Positions 16,840-26,144 of a stretch of 64,000 bases of DNA are shown here, piece by piece. The position numbers were made by a program, and so were the translations under genes. Location of the stretch: the NCBI RefSeq assembly GCF_965137335.1, contig NZ_CBCRZD010000013.1; one strand, 5' to 3'. The stretch comes from Empedobacter stercoris (GTDB taxonomy: Bacteria; Bacteroidota; Bacteroidia; Flavobacteriales; Weeksellaceae). How positions within the stretch are numbered: the stretch's first letter is position 1; each line of letters begins with the position of its first letter. Under the pieces are notes generated by a model that was given only the letters and a program-made list of their open reading frames with translations, searched no databases and was not told the origin of the DNA.

Positions 16840-18783
16840 ATGAGTAATAACACATATACGGCGGATAATATCCAAGCGTTAGAAGGAATGGAGCACGTAC
16901 GTCTTCGTCCATCGATGTACATTGGTGACGTCGGAGTTAGAGGATTACACCACTTAGTTTACGAGGTTGTTGATAACTCTATTGATGAAGCTTTAGCAGG
17001 ATACTGTGATACAATCAAGGTAACAATTTTAGAGGGAAACTCGATTCGTGTCGAAGATAACGGACGTGGTATTCCAGTCGACTTACATAAAAAAGAAGGA
17101 AAATCTGCATTAGAAGTTGTAATGACAAAGATTGGTGCAGGAGGTAAGTTTGATAAAGATACATATAAAGTTTCTGGAGGTTTGCACGGTGTTGGAGTTT
17201 CGTGTGTTAATGCACTTTCTAACCATTTATCGGCAGAAGTTTTTAAGAATGGGAAACAATATATTCAAGAATATTCGAAAGGTAAGCCTTTGTATGATGT
17301 AAAAGAAGTCGGAACAACTGATAAAAGCGGTACGACTGTTACTTTTACTCCAGATGATACAATTTTCCAAGAGATTAGAGAGTATAACTATGCTACTTTA
17401 GCAAATCGTTTACGTGAGTTAGCTTTCTTGAATAAAGGAATTAATATTGTATTAGTTGACGAACGTCAAAAAGATGAAGAAGGAAATCCTTTCTCAGAAA
17501 CTTTTCATTCAGAAGAAGGATTAAAAGAATTTGTTGAATTTGTTGATGGAAACAGAGAATCTATCATGGATAAAGTCATCTTTATGGAAGGTGAGCGTGA
17601 TGGAATTCCTGTTGAGGTTGCAATGCGATACAATACGTCATATAACGAAAATGTACATTCGTATGTAAATAATATTAATACACACGAAGGAGGAACGCAC
17701 TTGTCTGGTTTCCGCCGTGCATTGACGCGTACGCTGAAAAAATACGCTGAAGAAAACTTTAATCTTGCAAAAGAAAAAGTTGAGATTGTAGGTGATGATT
17801 TCCGTGAAGGATTAACAGCTGTAATTTCGGTGAAAGTTATGGAACCTCAGTTCGAAGGTCAAACTAAAACGAAATTAGGAAACTCTGAAGTTTCTCCTGC
17901 GGTTGATAAAATCGTTGCAGAAATGTTAACAAATTTCTTAGAAGAAAATCCAGCTGAAGCGAAAATAATTGTTGATAAAGTAATTTTAGCAGCAAAAGCG
18001 CGCCAAGCAGCTAAGAAAGCTCGTGAAATGGTACAACGTAAGAATCCTATGGGAGGAAGCGGATTACCAGGGAAGTTAGCAGACTGTTCTTCTCGTAAAC
18101 CAGAAGAATCGGAATTATTCTTAGTCGAGGGTGATTCTGCCGGAGGAACGGCAAAACAAGGACGTGATCGTCATTTTCAAGCAATTTTACCATTACGTGG
18201 TAAGATCTTAAATGTTGAAAAAGCGATGGCGCATAAAGTTTTAGATAACGAAGAAATCAAAAATATTTATACAGCTTTAGGGGTAACAATCGGAACTGAA
18301 GAAGATTCGAAAGCACTTAATATTGCAAAACTACGTTACCATAAAGTAGTAATTATGACCGATGCCGATGTCGACGGTTCTCACATCGCGACATTAATTT
18401 TGACTTTCTTCTTCCGTTACATGAAAGAATTAATTGAAAACGGACATATTTATATTGCAACACCACCTTTATATTTAATTAAAAAAGGAGCTAAAGCAGA
18501 ATATGCTTGGGACGAAAAAGATCGCGAACGTTTAACGGCTGAATTCTCTACAGATGGTTCAGGAAAAGGTGTAACGATTCAACGATACAAAGGTCTTGGG
18601 GAAATGAACGCCGAGCAATTATGGGAAACGACTCTTAATCCAGAACATAGAACGTTACGTAAAGTAACGATTGATAATGCGACAGAAGCAGATCGTGTAT
18701 TTTCTATGTTGATGGGTGATGATGTACCACCTCGTCGTGAGTTTATCGAGAAAAATGCACACTACGCAAAAATTGATGTTTAA
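16840..18783 (+). CDS. gyrB: DNA gyrase subunit B
   Basis: This is the ATPase subunit of DNA gyrase, which introduces negative supercoils. The 647-residue protein has the GHKL ATP-binding motifs (VVDNSIDEALAG, VEDNGRGIPV, SGGLHGVGVSCVNALS). The transducer and TOPRIM domains follow, with LFLVEGDSAGGTAKQGRD and MTDADVDGSHI as the metal-binding motif. The C-terminal QRYKGLGEMN run contacts GyrA. Its length of about 650 lacks the extra domain of the 804-residue E. coli protein, as is normal outside Gammaproteobacteria. It is a single-gene unit with its own promoter and terminator. Confidence 0.98.
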   Translation: MSNNTYTADNIQALEGMEHVRLRPSMYIGDVGVRGLHHLVYEVVDNSIDEALAGYCDTIKVTILEGNSIRVEDNGRGIPVDLHKKEGKSALEVVMTKIGAGGKFDKDTYKVSGGLHGVGVSCVNALSNHLSAEVFKNGKQYIQEYSKGKPLYDVKEVGTTDKSGTTVTFTPDDTIFQEIREYNYATLANRLRELAFLNKGINIVLVDERQKDEEGNPFSETFHSEEGLKEFVEFVDGNRESIMDKVIFMEGERDGIPVEVAMRYNTSYNENVHSYVNNINTHEGGTHLSGFRRALTRTLKKYAEENFNLAKEKVEIVGDDFREGLTAVISVKVMEPQFEGQTKTKLGNSEVSPAVDKIVAEMLTNFLEENPAEAKIIVDKVILAAKARQAAKKAREMVQRKNPMGGSGLPGKLADCSSRKPEESELFLVEGDSAGGTAKQGRDRHFQAILPLRGKILNVEKAMAHKVLDNEEIKNIYTALGVTIGTEEDSKALNIAKLRYHKVVIMTDADVDGSHIATLILTFFFRYMKELIENGHIYIATPPLYLIKKGAKAEYAWDEKDRERLTAEFSTDGSGKGVTIQRYKGLGEMNAEQLWETTLNPEHRTLRKVTIDNATEADRVFSMLMGDDVPPRREFIEKNAHYAKIDV

Positions 18784-18809
18784 TCAGTTTTAAAATAATA
18801 CAAAAAATA

Positions 18810-18841
18810 AATCCAGTTTTTTTTAAGGCTGGATTTTTTTT
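18810..18841 (+). terminator. Terminator after gyrB
   Basis: AATCCAG pairs with CTGGATT around a 12-base loop and is followed by a T run. Confidence 0.8.
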
Positions 18842-18974
18842 GTTAATAATTTATTTAGAAAATTTAATGAATGTATAGCAAGGGATTGTATAGTTCATAT
18901 TATCTATGAATAAATAATAGGTACTGAAAAGGTTGTTCTATTGAATTATAAATTGTAAAATCAATTGAATAAGA

Positions 18975-19009
18975 ATAAAAAAATCCAGAAAGTAGAACCT
19001 TCTGGATTT
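18975..19009 (-). terminator. Terminator after the ABC-F gene
   Basis: On the minus strand a 10-bp stem (AAATCCAGAA / TTCTGGATTT) is followed by a T run. The 18842-18974 stretch between this and the gyrB terminator is AT-rich and shows nothing I can name. Confidence 0.88.
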
Positions 19010-19031
19010 GAGAAATATTGTGTAAGAAATC

Positions 19032-20654
19032 TTAAGCGTAATATTTTGCTTTTAATTCTTTTACCTTAGGATCGTCTAAGAATTCATCATATGTCATATA
19101 ACGATCGATGATTCCGTTTGGCGTCAACTCGATAATACGATTACATGTTGTTTGAATCAATTCGTGGTCATGAGAGCCCATTAAAATTGTTCCTTTGAAA
19201 TTAACCAAAGAATTATTTAATGCTGTAATCGATTCTAAGTCTAAGTGACCTGTTGGTTCGTCTAATAATAATACGTTTGCACGTAATAACATCATGCGAG
19301 AGAACATACAACGCATTTTTTCACCTCCAGATAAAACAGAAGATTTTTTCAATGCTTCGTCTCCAGAGAATAACATTTTACCTAAGAAACCACGCATAAA
19401 TTCTTCGTGACGTTCTTCATCAGAATCAGTATATTGACGTAACCAATCAACCAAGTTGATATCTTCTTTGAAGAAATCTGTATTATCTAATGGTAAATAC
19501 GCTTGTGTTGTTGTAATACCCCAAGAGAAATCACCAGAATCTGGTTGAACTTTACCTGATAGAATTTCGAAGAATTGAGAAACAGCTTTCGAATTACGAG
19601 AGAAAACACCAATTTTATCACCTTTTTTCAGGTTGATGTTTGCATCTTTAAATAAAACTTCTCCATCTACAGACGCAGATAAATCGTTCACTTCTAAGAT
19701 TTGATCTCCAGCTTCGCGTGATTGTTCCCAAATAATTGCAGGGTATCGACGAGAAGATGGTTTGATGTCTTCAATATTTAATTTCTCGATCATTTTCTTA
19801 CGAGAAGTTGTTTGTTTTGCTTTAGCAACGTTAGAAGAGAAACGAGCAATGAAATCTTGTAATTCCTTTTTCTTTTCCTCTGCTTTTTTGTTTTGTTGAG
19901 CACGTTGTTTTGCCGCTAATTGAGAAGATTCGTACCAGAATGTATAGTTACCAGAATATAGATTTAATTTAGAGAAATCTAAATCACAGATATGTGTACA
20001 AACCGCGTCTAAGAAGTGACGGTCGTGTGATACTACAATTACTGTATTCTCGAAATTACCTAAGAAATCCTCTAACCATTGAATTGTATTAACGTCCAAT
20101 TCGTTGGTAGGTTCATCTAAGATTAACACGTCTGGATTTCCAAATAAAGCTTGCGCAATCAAAATACGAACTTTCGCTTTATTATCTAAATCTCCCATTA
20201 ACGTATAATGCATATCAGAATCAATTCCTACATTAGATAATAATGTAGCTGCATCAGATTCAGCATTCCATCCATTCATTTCTTCATAAACAACGCCTAA
20301 TTCTCCTGCTTTGATACCATCTTCTTCAGAGAAATCTTCTTTTGCATATAAAGCATCCATACGTTCTTTAATATCGTATAATACTTTATTTCCACGTAAA
20401 ACAGTATCCAATACTGTGTACTCGTCGTATTTAAAGTGATTCTGCTCTAAGACAGACATACGCTTCCCTTTTTCTAAGCTAACTTGTCCAGAAGTAGGAT
20501 CGATTTCACCAGATAATATTTTTAAAAAAGTTGATTTTCCTGCTCCATTGGCACCAATTATCCCGTAACAGTTGCCATTTGTAAATTTTATATTAACTTC
20601 GTCGAAAAGAACACGCTTTCCGAATTGAAGCGATAAATTAGAAACATTTAACAT
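19032..20654 (-). CDS. ABC-F family ATPase, YbiT-like, with one degenerate ATP site
   Basis: This is a 540-residue soluble protein with two ABC domains joined by a charged linker (about residues 245-300), the ABC-F layout of ribosome-associated translation factors. Its closest match in memory is E. coli YbiT. NBD1 has an intact Walker A (GANGAGKST, 34-42) and Walker B (DEPTNELD), but MGDLDNKAKVR replaces the LSGGQ signature at about 153. NBD2 has LSGGEKMR (441) and DEPTGHLD, but FSRNSKAVS replaces its Walker A at about 351. The ATG at 20652-20654 is chosen because the longer frame to 20726 overlaps smpB and gives an unrelated N-terminus. Divergent from smpB. Confidence 0.88.
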   Translation of the reverse strand: MLNVSNLSLQFGKRVLFDEVNIKFTNGNCYGIIGANGAGKSTFLKILSGEIDPTSGQVSLEKGKRMSVLEQNHFKYDEYTVLDTVLRGNKVLYDIKERMDALYAKEDFSEEDGIKAGELGVVYEEMNGWNAESDAATLLSNVGIDSDMHYTLMGDLDNKAKVRILIAQALFGNPDVLILDEPTNELDVNTIQWLEDFLGNFENTVIVVSHDRHFLDAVCTHICDLDFSKLNLYSGNYTFWYESSQLAAKQRAQQNKKAEEKKKELQDFIARFSSNVAKAKQTTSRKKMIEKLNIEDIKPSSRRYPAIIWEQSREAGDQILEVNDLSASVDGEVLFKDANINLKKGDKIGVFSRNSKAVSQFFEILSGKVQPDSGDFSWGITTTQAYLPLDNTDFFKEDINLVDWLRQYTDSDEERHEEFMRGFLGKMLFSGDEALKKSSVLSGGEKMRCMFSRMMLLRANVLLLDEPTGHLDLESITALNNSLVNFKGTILMGSHDHELIQTTCNRIIELTPNGIIDRYMTYDEFLDDPKVKELKAKYYA

Positions 20655-20687
20655 AATTTTTGGTATGATGTTTGTTTGACCTTCCGG

Positions 20688-20695
20688 CAAAGTTA
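20688..20695 (-). promoter_or_regulatory. -7 element for the ABC-F gene
   Basis: On the minus strand TAACTTTG matches TAnnTTTG, 33 bases ahead of the chosen ABC-F start. This supports the shorter start. Confidence 0.45.
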
Positions 20696-20720
20696 CAAAT
20701 TTTAATTGGAATAAAATAAA

Positions 20721-21173
20721 GTGCAAAAAGAAGTTACGATAAAGAATAAACGTGCAAGGTTTGAATATGAACTATTAGATTCATACGATGCCGGCATCCA
20801 ATTATTTGGGACTGAAATAAAATCTATCCGAATGGGAAAAGCTTCTATTACAGAAAGTTTTTGTCAAATGAAGGATGGTGAACTCTATATCATTAACATG
20901 TTTATAGATGAATATGATTGGGGAACATACTTTAATCATAAGACAAGAAGAGACAGAAAACTTTTATTGCAAAAATCTGAATTGCGAAAATTAGAACGTA
21001 AAACTAAAGAAACAGGTTTGACAATTGTAGCAACAACGCTGTATATAAACAACAAAGGGTTGGCAAAATTGAAGATTTATTTAGCAAAAGGGAAGAAACT
21101 TTTTGATAAAAGAAATACAATAAAAGGAAAAGATTTGAAAAGAGATTTGGATAGAATGATAAAGAATTCTTAA
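20721..21173 (+). CDS. smpB: SsrA-binding protein SmpB
   Basis: SmpB binds tmRNA and brings it to stalled ribosomes for trans-translation. The 150-residue protein shows the family core: NKRARFEYELLDSYDAGIQL, TEIKSIRMGKASITESFC, the HKTRRDRKLLLQ loop and a basic C-terminal tail (KLFDKRNTIKGKDLKRDLDR). The start is a GTG at 20721. The gene is divergent from the ABC-F translation factor, so two ribosome-related genes share one intergenic region. No tmRNA gene is present here. Confidence 0.95.
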   Translation: MQKEVTIKNKRARFEYELLDSYDAGIQLFGTEIKSIRMGKASITESFCQMKDGELYIINMFIDEYDWGTYFNHKTRRDRKLLLQKSELRKLERKTKETGLTIVATTLYINNKGLAKLKIYLAKGKKLFDKRNTIKGKDLKRDLDRMIKNS

Positions 21174-21239
21174 ATTTGTCTTATAATTGTATAGAATTTA
21201 TATAAAATTTAATATATTTAAAACGCTAAATATTTGATA

Positions 21240-22739
21240 ATGAAAAAGTTTAATCTATTATTATCTGCAGTAGCATTATTCGTAGCGGGTAATTCTTTTG
21301 TAGACGCTCAGAATTCTAAGAATCCTTGGGCTATTACAGTTGGTGCTCACGCAGTTGACCACAACTCGGTAACTGGACCATTCAACCAGTATTTCAAAAC
21401 AGATAACTGGGATATCGTTCCTCCTTTGTCTAAATTGTCTATTATTCGTAACTTAAACAGATCTTTCGATGTTGATTTAACTGCTTCTGTAGGTGAAATT
21501 GATAACAACAGATTAGCTGTTAAAGATGAATTATTCATCAACGCTGGTTTAGGTTTACGTTATAAATTAGCTAATGGTTATATCTTAAAAGAAGATTCTT
21601 GGTTTGATCCATATTTACGTGTAGGTGCTGGATACCACAGATATGATTACACAGGGTTACAATTCCCATTAACTGCATACTATGGTAATGAGAATGGAGG
21701 TACTTACCAAATTACTGAAGCTGAAGACTTAGAAAAAAATCATTTTGCAGCTTCATTAGGTGCAGGTATTAATTTTTGGTTTACTAAAAACTTTGGTTTA
21801 AATGTAGCTACAGATTATAACTGGTTACCAGCTTACGGAGGAAACAACTATTTTGACTTCTTCCAACATACAGTAGGAGTTACTTTCCGTTTCGGAAAAC
21901 AAGATAGAGATAATGATGGTATTCCAGATGATGAGGATGCATGTCCAGATACTCCGGGTATTGCTACAGGTGATCCTGCAACAAACGGATGTCCTGATAC
22001 AGATGGTGACGGTGTATTTGATAAAGATGATGCTTGTCCAGAAGAATTTGGTTTAGCTGAGTTTAACGGATGTCCTGATACAGATGGTGATGGTGTTCCA
22101 GATAAAGATGATGCTTGTCCAGAAGTTGCTGGTCCAGTAGAAAACAACGGATGTCCATGGCCTGATACAGATGGTGACGGAATCTTAGATAAAGACGATG
22201 CTTGTCCAAACGAGGCTGGTTTAGCTGAGTTCCAAGGTTGTCCTGATACTGACGGAGATGGTATTCCAGATAAAGATGACGCTTGTCCAACTGAAAAAGG
22301 ACCAAAAGAAAATAACGGATGTCCTTGGACAGAAGTTCACGTAGCTAAACGTTTATCTAACATTTTATTCGAATACAACTCTGATAAAATCGTTCCATCT
22401 TCTTATGATGATGTACAAGTTGCTGCTCAAATTTTAAACTCTGATGATTTAAAAACTAAAAGCTTCTACTTAGATGGACATGCTGACCAAAGAGGTTCTG
22501 CGGCTTACAACAAAACTTTATCTTTAAAACGTGCTAAAGCATTAGTTAAGATTTTATCTGAAAGAGGTGGAGTTGACGCTAACCGTTTAACTGCTCGTGG
22601 ATTAGGAGAGTCTCAATTATTATGTACTGAGGAAACAGAAGAATGTTACCAAAGAAACAGACGCGTTGAAGTTTTACCTAAAAACGCTACAGTTACTGAA
22701 ACTAAAGTTGTAAAACCAGCTACAAAAAAGAAAAAATAA
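21240..22739 (+). CDS. OmpA family outer membrane protein with TSP3 repeats
   Basis: This outer-membrane protein has 499 residues from the ATG at 21240; the open frame reaches a TTG six bases upstream. After a signal peptide (ending SFVDAQ) comes a beta-barrel region of about 195 residues. Five calcium-binding thrombospondin-type-3 repeats follow (D-x-D-x-DGxxDxxDxCP, about residues 220-360). The C-terminal OmpA domain (LFEYNSDKIVPSSYDDVQ, YLDGHADQRGSAAYNKTLS, NRRVEV) binds peptidoglycan. It probably ties the outer membrane to the cell wall. A single-gene unit with a strong terminator. Confidence 0.93.
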   Translation: MKKFNLLLSAVALFVAGNSFVDAQNSKNPWAITVGAHAVDHNSVTGPFNQYFKTDNWDIVPPLSKLSIIRNLNRSFDVDLTASVGEIDNNRLAVKDELFINAGLGLRYKLANGYILKEDSWFDPYLRVGAGYHRYDYTGLQFPLTAYYGNENGGTYQITEAEDLEKNHFAASLGAGINFWFTKNFGLNVATDYNWLPAYGGNNYFDFFQHTVGVTFRFGKQDRDNDGIPDDEDACPDTPGIATGDPATNGCPDTDGDGVFDKDDACPEEFGLAEFNGCPDTDGDGVPDKDDACPEVAGPVENNGCPWPDTDGDGILDKDDACPNEAGLAEFQGCPDTDGDGIPDKDDACPTEKGPKENNGCPWTEVHVAKRLSNILFEYNSDKIVPSSYDDVQVAAQILNSDDLKTKSFYLDGHADQRGSAAYNKTLSLKRAKALVKILSERGGVDANRLTARGLGESQLLCTEETEECYQRNRRVEVLPKNATVTETKVVKPATKKKK

Positions 22740-22763
22740 TTCTTTAAAAAGCTTACAATAATG

Positions 22764-22792
22764 AAAGCCACCTCATTTGAGGTGGCTTTTTA
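22764..22792 (+). terminator. Terminator after the OmpA gene
   Basis: A 12-bp perfect stem (AAAGCCACCTCA / TGAGGTGGCTTT) with a two-base loop is followed by T. Confidence 0.92.
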
Positions 22793-22915
22793 TTTATATT
22801 CTATCAGAATTAGTAAATTATTTTATATAAAAAATATAAGCTTGATGTTTAAAATTGGCAATGATTTTTAGTAAATTAAAATACTTTTCGTTAGATTAGT
22901 CTTTCAAAGATTTAT

Positions 22916-22923
22916 TACTTTTG
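22916..22923 (+). promoter_or_regulatory. -7 element for the ftsK operon
   Basis: TACTTTTG matches TAnnTTTG exactly, 23 bases before the ftsK ATG. Confidence 0.45.
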
Positions 22924-22946
22924 CTTCAATTATACTCAACCTTAAA

Positions 22947-25478
22947 ATGGCTATAAAAAATACTCAAGAAACACCTAAAACTCCTAAGAAACAAATTATT
23001 AAAACAATTGTAGGTATTATATTTTTAGTACTTGGATTATTGTTGTTTGTTTCGTTTTTATCTTATTTTTTTAATGGTTTAATCGACCAGAGTCAAATCT
23101 CCGATTTATTGGATAAAAGTGAAACTGCTGAAAATATTTTTGGTAAGTTCGGCGCTTTATTGGGAGAAACTTTCATCTTACAAGGCATTGGTATTGTGTC
23201 TTTTTTTATCCCAATTTTCTTTATGTTGTTAGGAATAAAAGTGGCTACGAACTGGAAAAAAATTAAACCATTTAAAACACTTTATCAAAATATATTTTTT
23301 ATGATTTGGCTACCGATCTTCTTCGGATGTATTCTTCCACAACAACATATGCTTTCAGGTGTAATGGGGTTTGAAGTCAATGATTTTTTAAATAGTTTCA
23401 TCGGTAAGTTGGGTGTTGTTTTATTGTTATTTGTTAGTTTATTGATTTATTGTGTGATTCATTTTAGAATGACATATCAATCTATCCAACAAAAAATGGA
23501 GGAACGCGCGAAACAAAAAGAACTTGATCGCATTGAAAAAGAACAAGAAAAAATTAAAAAGGAGCAACTCGAATTAAGAAAACGTAAAGAAGAAGAAGAG
23601 CAGGAAAAAATTAATAAATTCAATCAAGAAGTTGAAAAACAACAAGAAAATGAATCGATTGAAGAGTTGAAATTGGTCGAGAATTTTGAAAAAGAAGCAA
23701 TCAAATCACATACAGTTAGTCCAAATGAATCTTTTTCGCAAGAGTTTACTATAAATCAACCACAGGAGGAAGAGCAAATTGAAGAAAGTCCTGTTAATAT
23801 AACCGAATTGGTGGTTGATGAGATAGAAGAAAATAGTGAAATTGAACCAATATCAGAAAATTCAGTTACAAGTTCTAAACAAGAAGCTTCTAATGATTTA
23901 GAATTGAAAGTTCAAAAAATTGACGAAGAAGAAGAATTTGAAGCTACTTCTGCACGATTGGTTCAAGAACAAGGCGAATATAACCAACGTTTAGATTTAC
24001 CAAATTTTCAATTTCCACCGATTTCATTATTGAAAAAATATGATTCAGGAAATACATTAATCGATCAAAAAGAATTAGAATCCAATAAAAATAAAATTAT
24101 CGAAACTTTAGGTAACTACGGAATCGGTATTTCACAAATTACGGCAACGATAGGTCCAACTGTAACACTTTACGAGATTGTGCCGCAAGCAGGAGTTCGT
24201 ATTTCTAAAATTAAGAATCTTGAAGATGATATAGCATTAAGTTTAGCAGCACTTGGTATTCGTATTATTGCACCAATTCCAGGAAAAGGAACCATTGGTA
24301 TCGAAGTTCCGAACTCTAATCCATCTATGGTTTCGATGCATTCTGTAATAGCTTCTCAAAAATTTCAGAATTCTGATATGGAATTACCTATTGCTTTTGG
24401 TAAAACAATTACGAATGAAACGTTTGTTGCTGATTTAGCTAAAATGCCTCACTTGTTAATGGCGGGAGCAACTGGACAAGGAAAATCGGTAGGACTGAAT
24501 GCAATTATTGCATCGTTGTTGTACAAAAAACATCCATCAGAATTGAAATTTGTAATGGTCGATCCAAAGAAAGTAGAGTTGACACTTTACTCGAAAATAG
24601 AACGTCATTACTTAGCTAAATTACCTGATGCAGAAGAAGCAATTATCACAGATAATACGAAAGTAATCAATACACTGAATTCGCTTTGTATAGAAATGGA
24701 TGATCGCTACGAATTACTTAAGAATGCTTTCGTTCGTAATTTGAAAGAATACAATGCGAAGTTTAAAGAACGTAAATTAAACCCAGAAGCTGGACATCGA
24801 TTTTTACCATATATCGTTTTAATCGTAGATGAGTTTGCAGATTTGATTATGACAGCTGGTAAAGAAGTAGAACTACCTATTGCTCGTTTAGCTCAGCTGG
24901 CTCGTGCTGTTGGAATTCACTTGATTGTTGCTACACAACGACCTTCTGTAAATGTTATTACAGGTACAATTAAAGCTAACTTTCCAGCGCGTGTAGCGTT
25001 TCGTGTAACATCTAAAATAGATTCGAGAACAATTTTAGATTCTCCTGGAGCTGATCAATTAATTGGAAAAGGAGATATGCTATTTACGACTGGAAATGAT
25101 TTAGTGCGACTACAATGTGCTTTTGTGGATACACCAGAAGTTGATAAAATCACCGAGTTTATTGGAGAACAACGAGGCTATCCAGATGCTTTACATTTAC
25201 CAGAATATGTTGGCGAAGATGGAGGTTCTAATTTAGATATTGATTTATCTGATCGTGATGTGTTATTTGAAGATGCTGCACGATTGATTGTAATGAATCA
25301 ACAAGGTTCTGCATCTTTATTACAACGAAAATTAAAATTAGGATATAACCGAGCAGGACGATTAATTGATCAATTAGAAGCTGCTGGAATTGTTGGACCT
25401 TTTGAAGGAAGTAAAGCACGTCAAGTATTGATACAAGATGACATGAGTTTGGAACAGTTGTTGAATAATTTGAACTAA
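22947..25478 (+). CDS. ftsK: DNA translocase FtsK
   Basis: FtsK is the septum-bound motor that pumps chromosome termini apart and activates XerCD at dif. The 843-residue protein has four N-terminal membrane segments (about residues 18-175). A long charged Glu/Lys/Gln-rich linker follows (about 180-345), then the RecA-like motor with Walker A (MAGATGQGKSVGLNAII), Walker B (IVLIVDEFADLIM) and ATQRPSVNVITG. The C-terminal winged-helix gamma domain (SASLLQRKLKLGYNRAGRLI) recognises orientation sequences. It heads the run ftsK-lolA-lptF/G-ribB, with spacings of 33, 3 and 9 bases. XerD, its partner in the family literature, is encoded at 47.8 kb. Confidence 0.96.
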   Translation: MAIKNTQETPKTPKKQIIKTIVGIIFLVLGLLLFVSFLSYFFNGLIDQSQISDLLDKSETAENIFGKFGALLGETFILQGIGIVSFFIPIFFMLLGIKVATNWKKIKPFKTLYQNIFFMIWLPIFFGCILPQQHMLSGVMGFEVNDFLNSFIGKLGVVLLLFVSLLIYCVIHFRMTYQSIQQKMEERAKQKELDRIEKEQEKIKKEQLELRKRKEEEEQEKINKFNQEVEKQQENESIEELKLVENFEKEAIKSHTVSPNESFSQEFTINQPQEEEQIEESPVNITELVVDEIEENSEIEPISENSVTSSKQEASNDLELKVQKIDEEEEFEATSARLVQEQGEYNQRLDLPNFQFPPISLLKKYDSGNTLIDQKELESNKNKIIETLGNYGIGISQITATIGPTVTLYEIVPQAGVRISKIKNLEDDIALSLAALGIRIIAPIPGKGTIGIEVPNSNPSMVSMHSVIASQKFQNSDMELPIAFGKTITNETFVADLAKMPHLLMAGATGQGKSVGLNAIIASLLYKKHPSELKFVMVDPKKVELTLYSKIERHYLAKLPDAEEAIITDNTKVINTLNSLCIEMDDRYELLKNAFVRNLKEYNAKFKERKLNPEAGHRFLPYIVLIVDEFADLIMTAGKEVELPIARLAQLARAVGIHLIVATQRPSVNVITGTIKANFPARVAFRVTSKIDSRTILDSPGADQLIGKGDMLFTTGNDLVRLQCAFVDTPEVDKITEFIGEQRGYPDALHLPEYVGEDGGSNLDIDLSDRDVLFEDAARLIVMNQQGSASLLQRKLKLGYNRAGRLIDQLEAAGIVGPFEGSKARQVLIQDDMSLEQLLNNLN

Positions 25479-25511
25479 AATTTATTAAAAACAGATAGAA
25501 ATTTAAATTGT

Positions 25512-26141
25512 ATGAAAAAGATAATTTATTCTTTCATACTCTTATTAGTAGGGGTTGGAACATTAAACGCTCAATCAGCAAAACAAATCTTAGACAAAGT
25601 TTACGCAAAATATACCAACGCAAACTCGTATTATATTAAGTTTGATTTTAGTCATTCGACTAATGGAAAATCGATGAATCAAACAGGAGAAGTTTTCTCG
25701 ATGAAACAAAAATTTAATTTGAATGTAGGAGACATCAATCAAATATACACAGGAACAAAGTTATATACGATAGCAAAAGATGACAAAGAAGTAACAGTTT
25801 CTGATGCGTCAAATACAGATGATTTTTTAACTCCAACTAAAGTTTTGAATACCTATCGCACAGATTTTAGTTATGCGTTAACAGATAAAAAAACAGTAGG
25901 AGGTAAATCGATTCAGTATATAAAATTAACGCCAACTAAAACATCTTCAATTAAATATTCGATTTTAGGAGTTAATACAGCAAATAATCAAATCCATGAT
26001 TATAAAGAATATGGTAAAAATGGAGATACAATGTCTATCGTTGTAAAAGATTACGTTCAAAATTTACTTATTCACAAAAGTTACTTTAACTTTGACCAAA
26101 AGAAATATAAGTCGCAAGGCTATATTATTACACAATTATAA
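25512..26141 (+). CDS. lolA: LolA-like outer-membrane lipoprotein carrier
   Basis: This is a 209-residue periplasmic protein with a signal peptide (cleaved near LNAQS). Its beta-rich LolA fold (SAKQILDKVYAKYTNANSYY, QTGEVFSMKQKFNLNV, IQYIKLTPTKTSSIKYSILG) would shuttle lipoproteins from the inner to the outer membrane. The family is divergent in Bacteroidota, so the exact cargo is inferred. It lies between ftsK and an LptF/G-type permease 3 bases downstream, an arrangement that fits envelope assembly. Confidence 0.85.
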   Translation: MKKIIYSFILLLVGVGTLNAQSAKQILDKVYAKYTNANSYYIKFDFSHSTNGKSMNQTGEVFSMKQKFNLNVGDINQIYTGTKLYTIAKDDKEVTVSDASNTDDFLTPTKVLNTYRTDFSYALTDKKTVGGKSIQYIKLTPTKTSSIKYSILGVNTANNQIHDYKEYGKNGDTMSIVVKDYVQNLLIHKSYFNFDQKKYKSQGYIITQL

Positions 26142-26144
26142 TCA

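Noticed and set aside
20655..20726. 24-codon N-terminal extension of the ABC-F gene
   Set aside because: It overlaps smpB and the -7 element at 20688-20695, and has no homology to the ABC-F N-terminus.
21848..22305. Two frames opposite the OmpA TSP3 repeats
   Set aside because: Their repetitive Ser/Pro and His/Tyr/Leu-rich products are the mirror of the DxDxDG repeat codons; there is no independent support.
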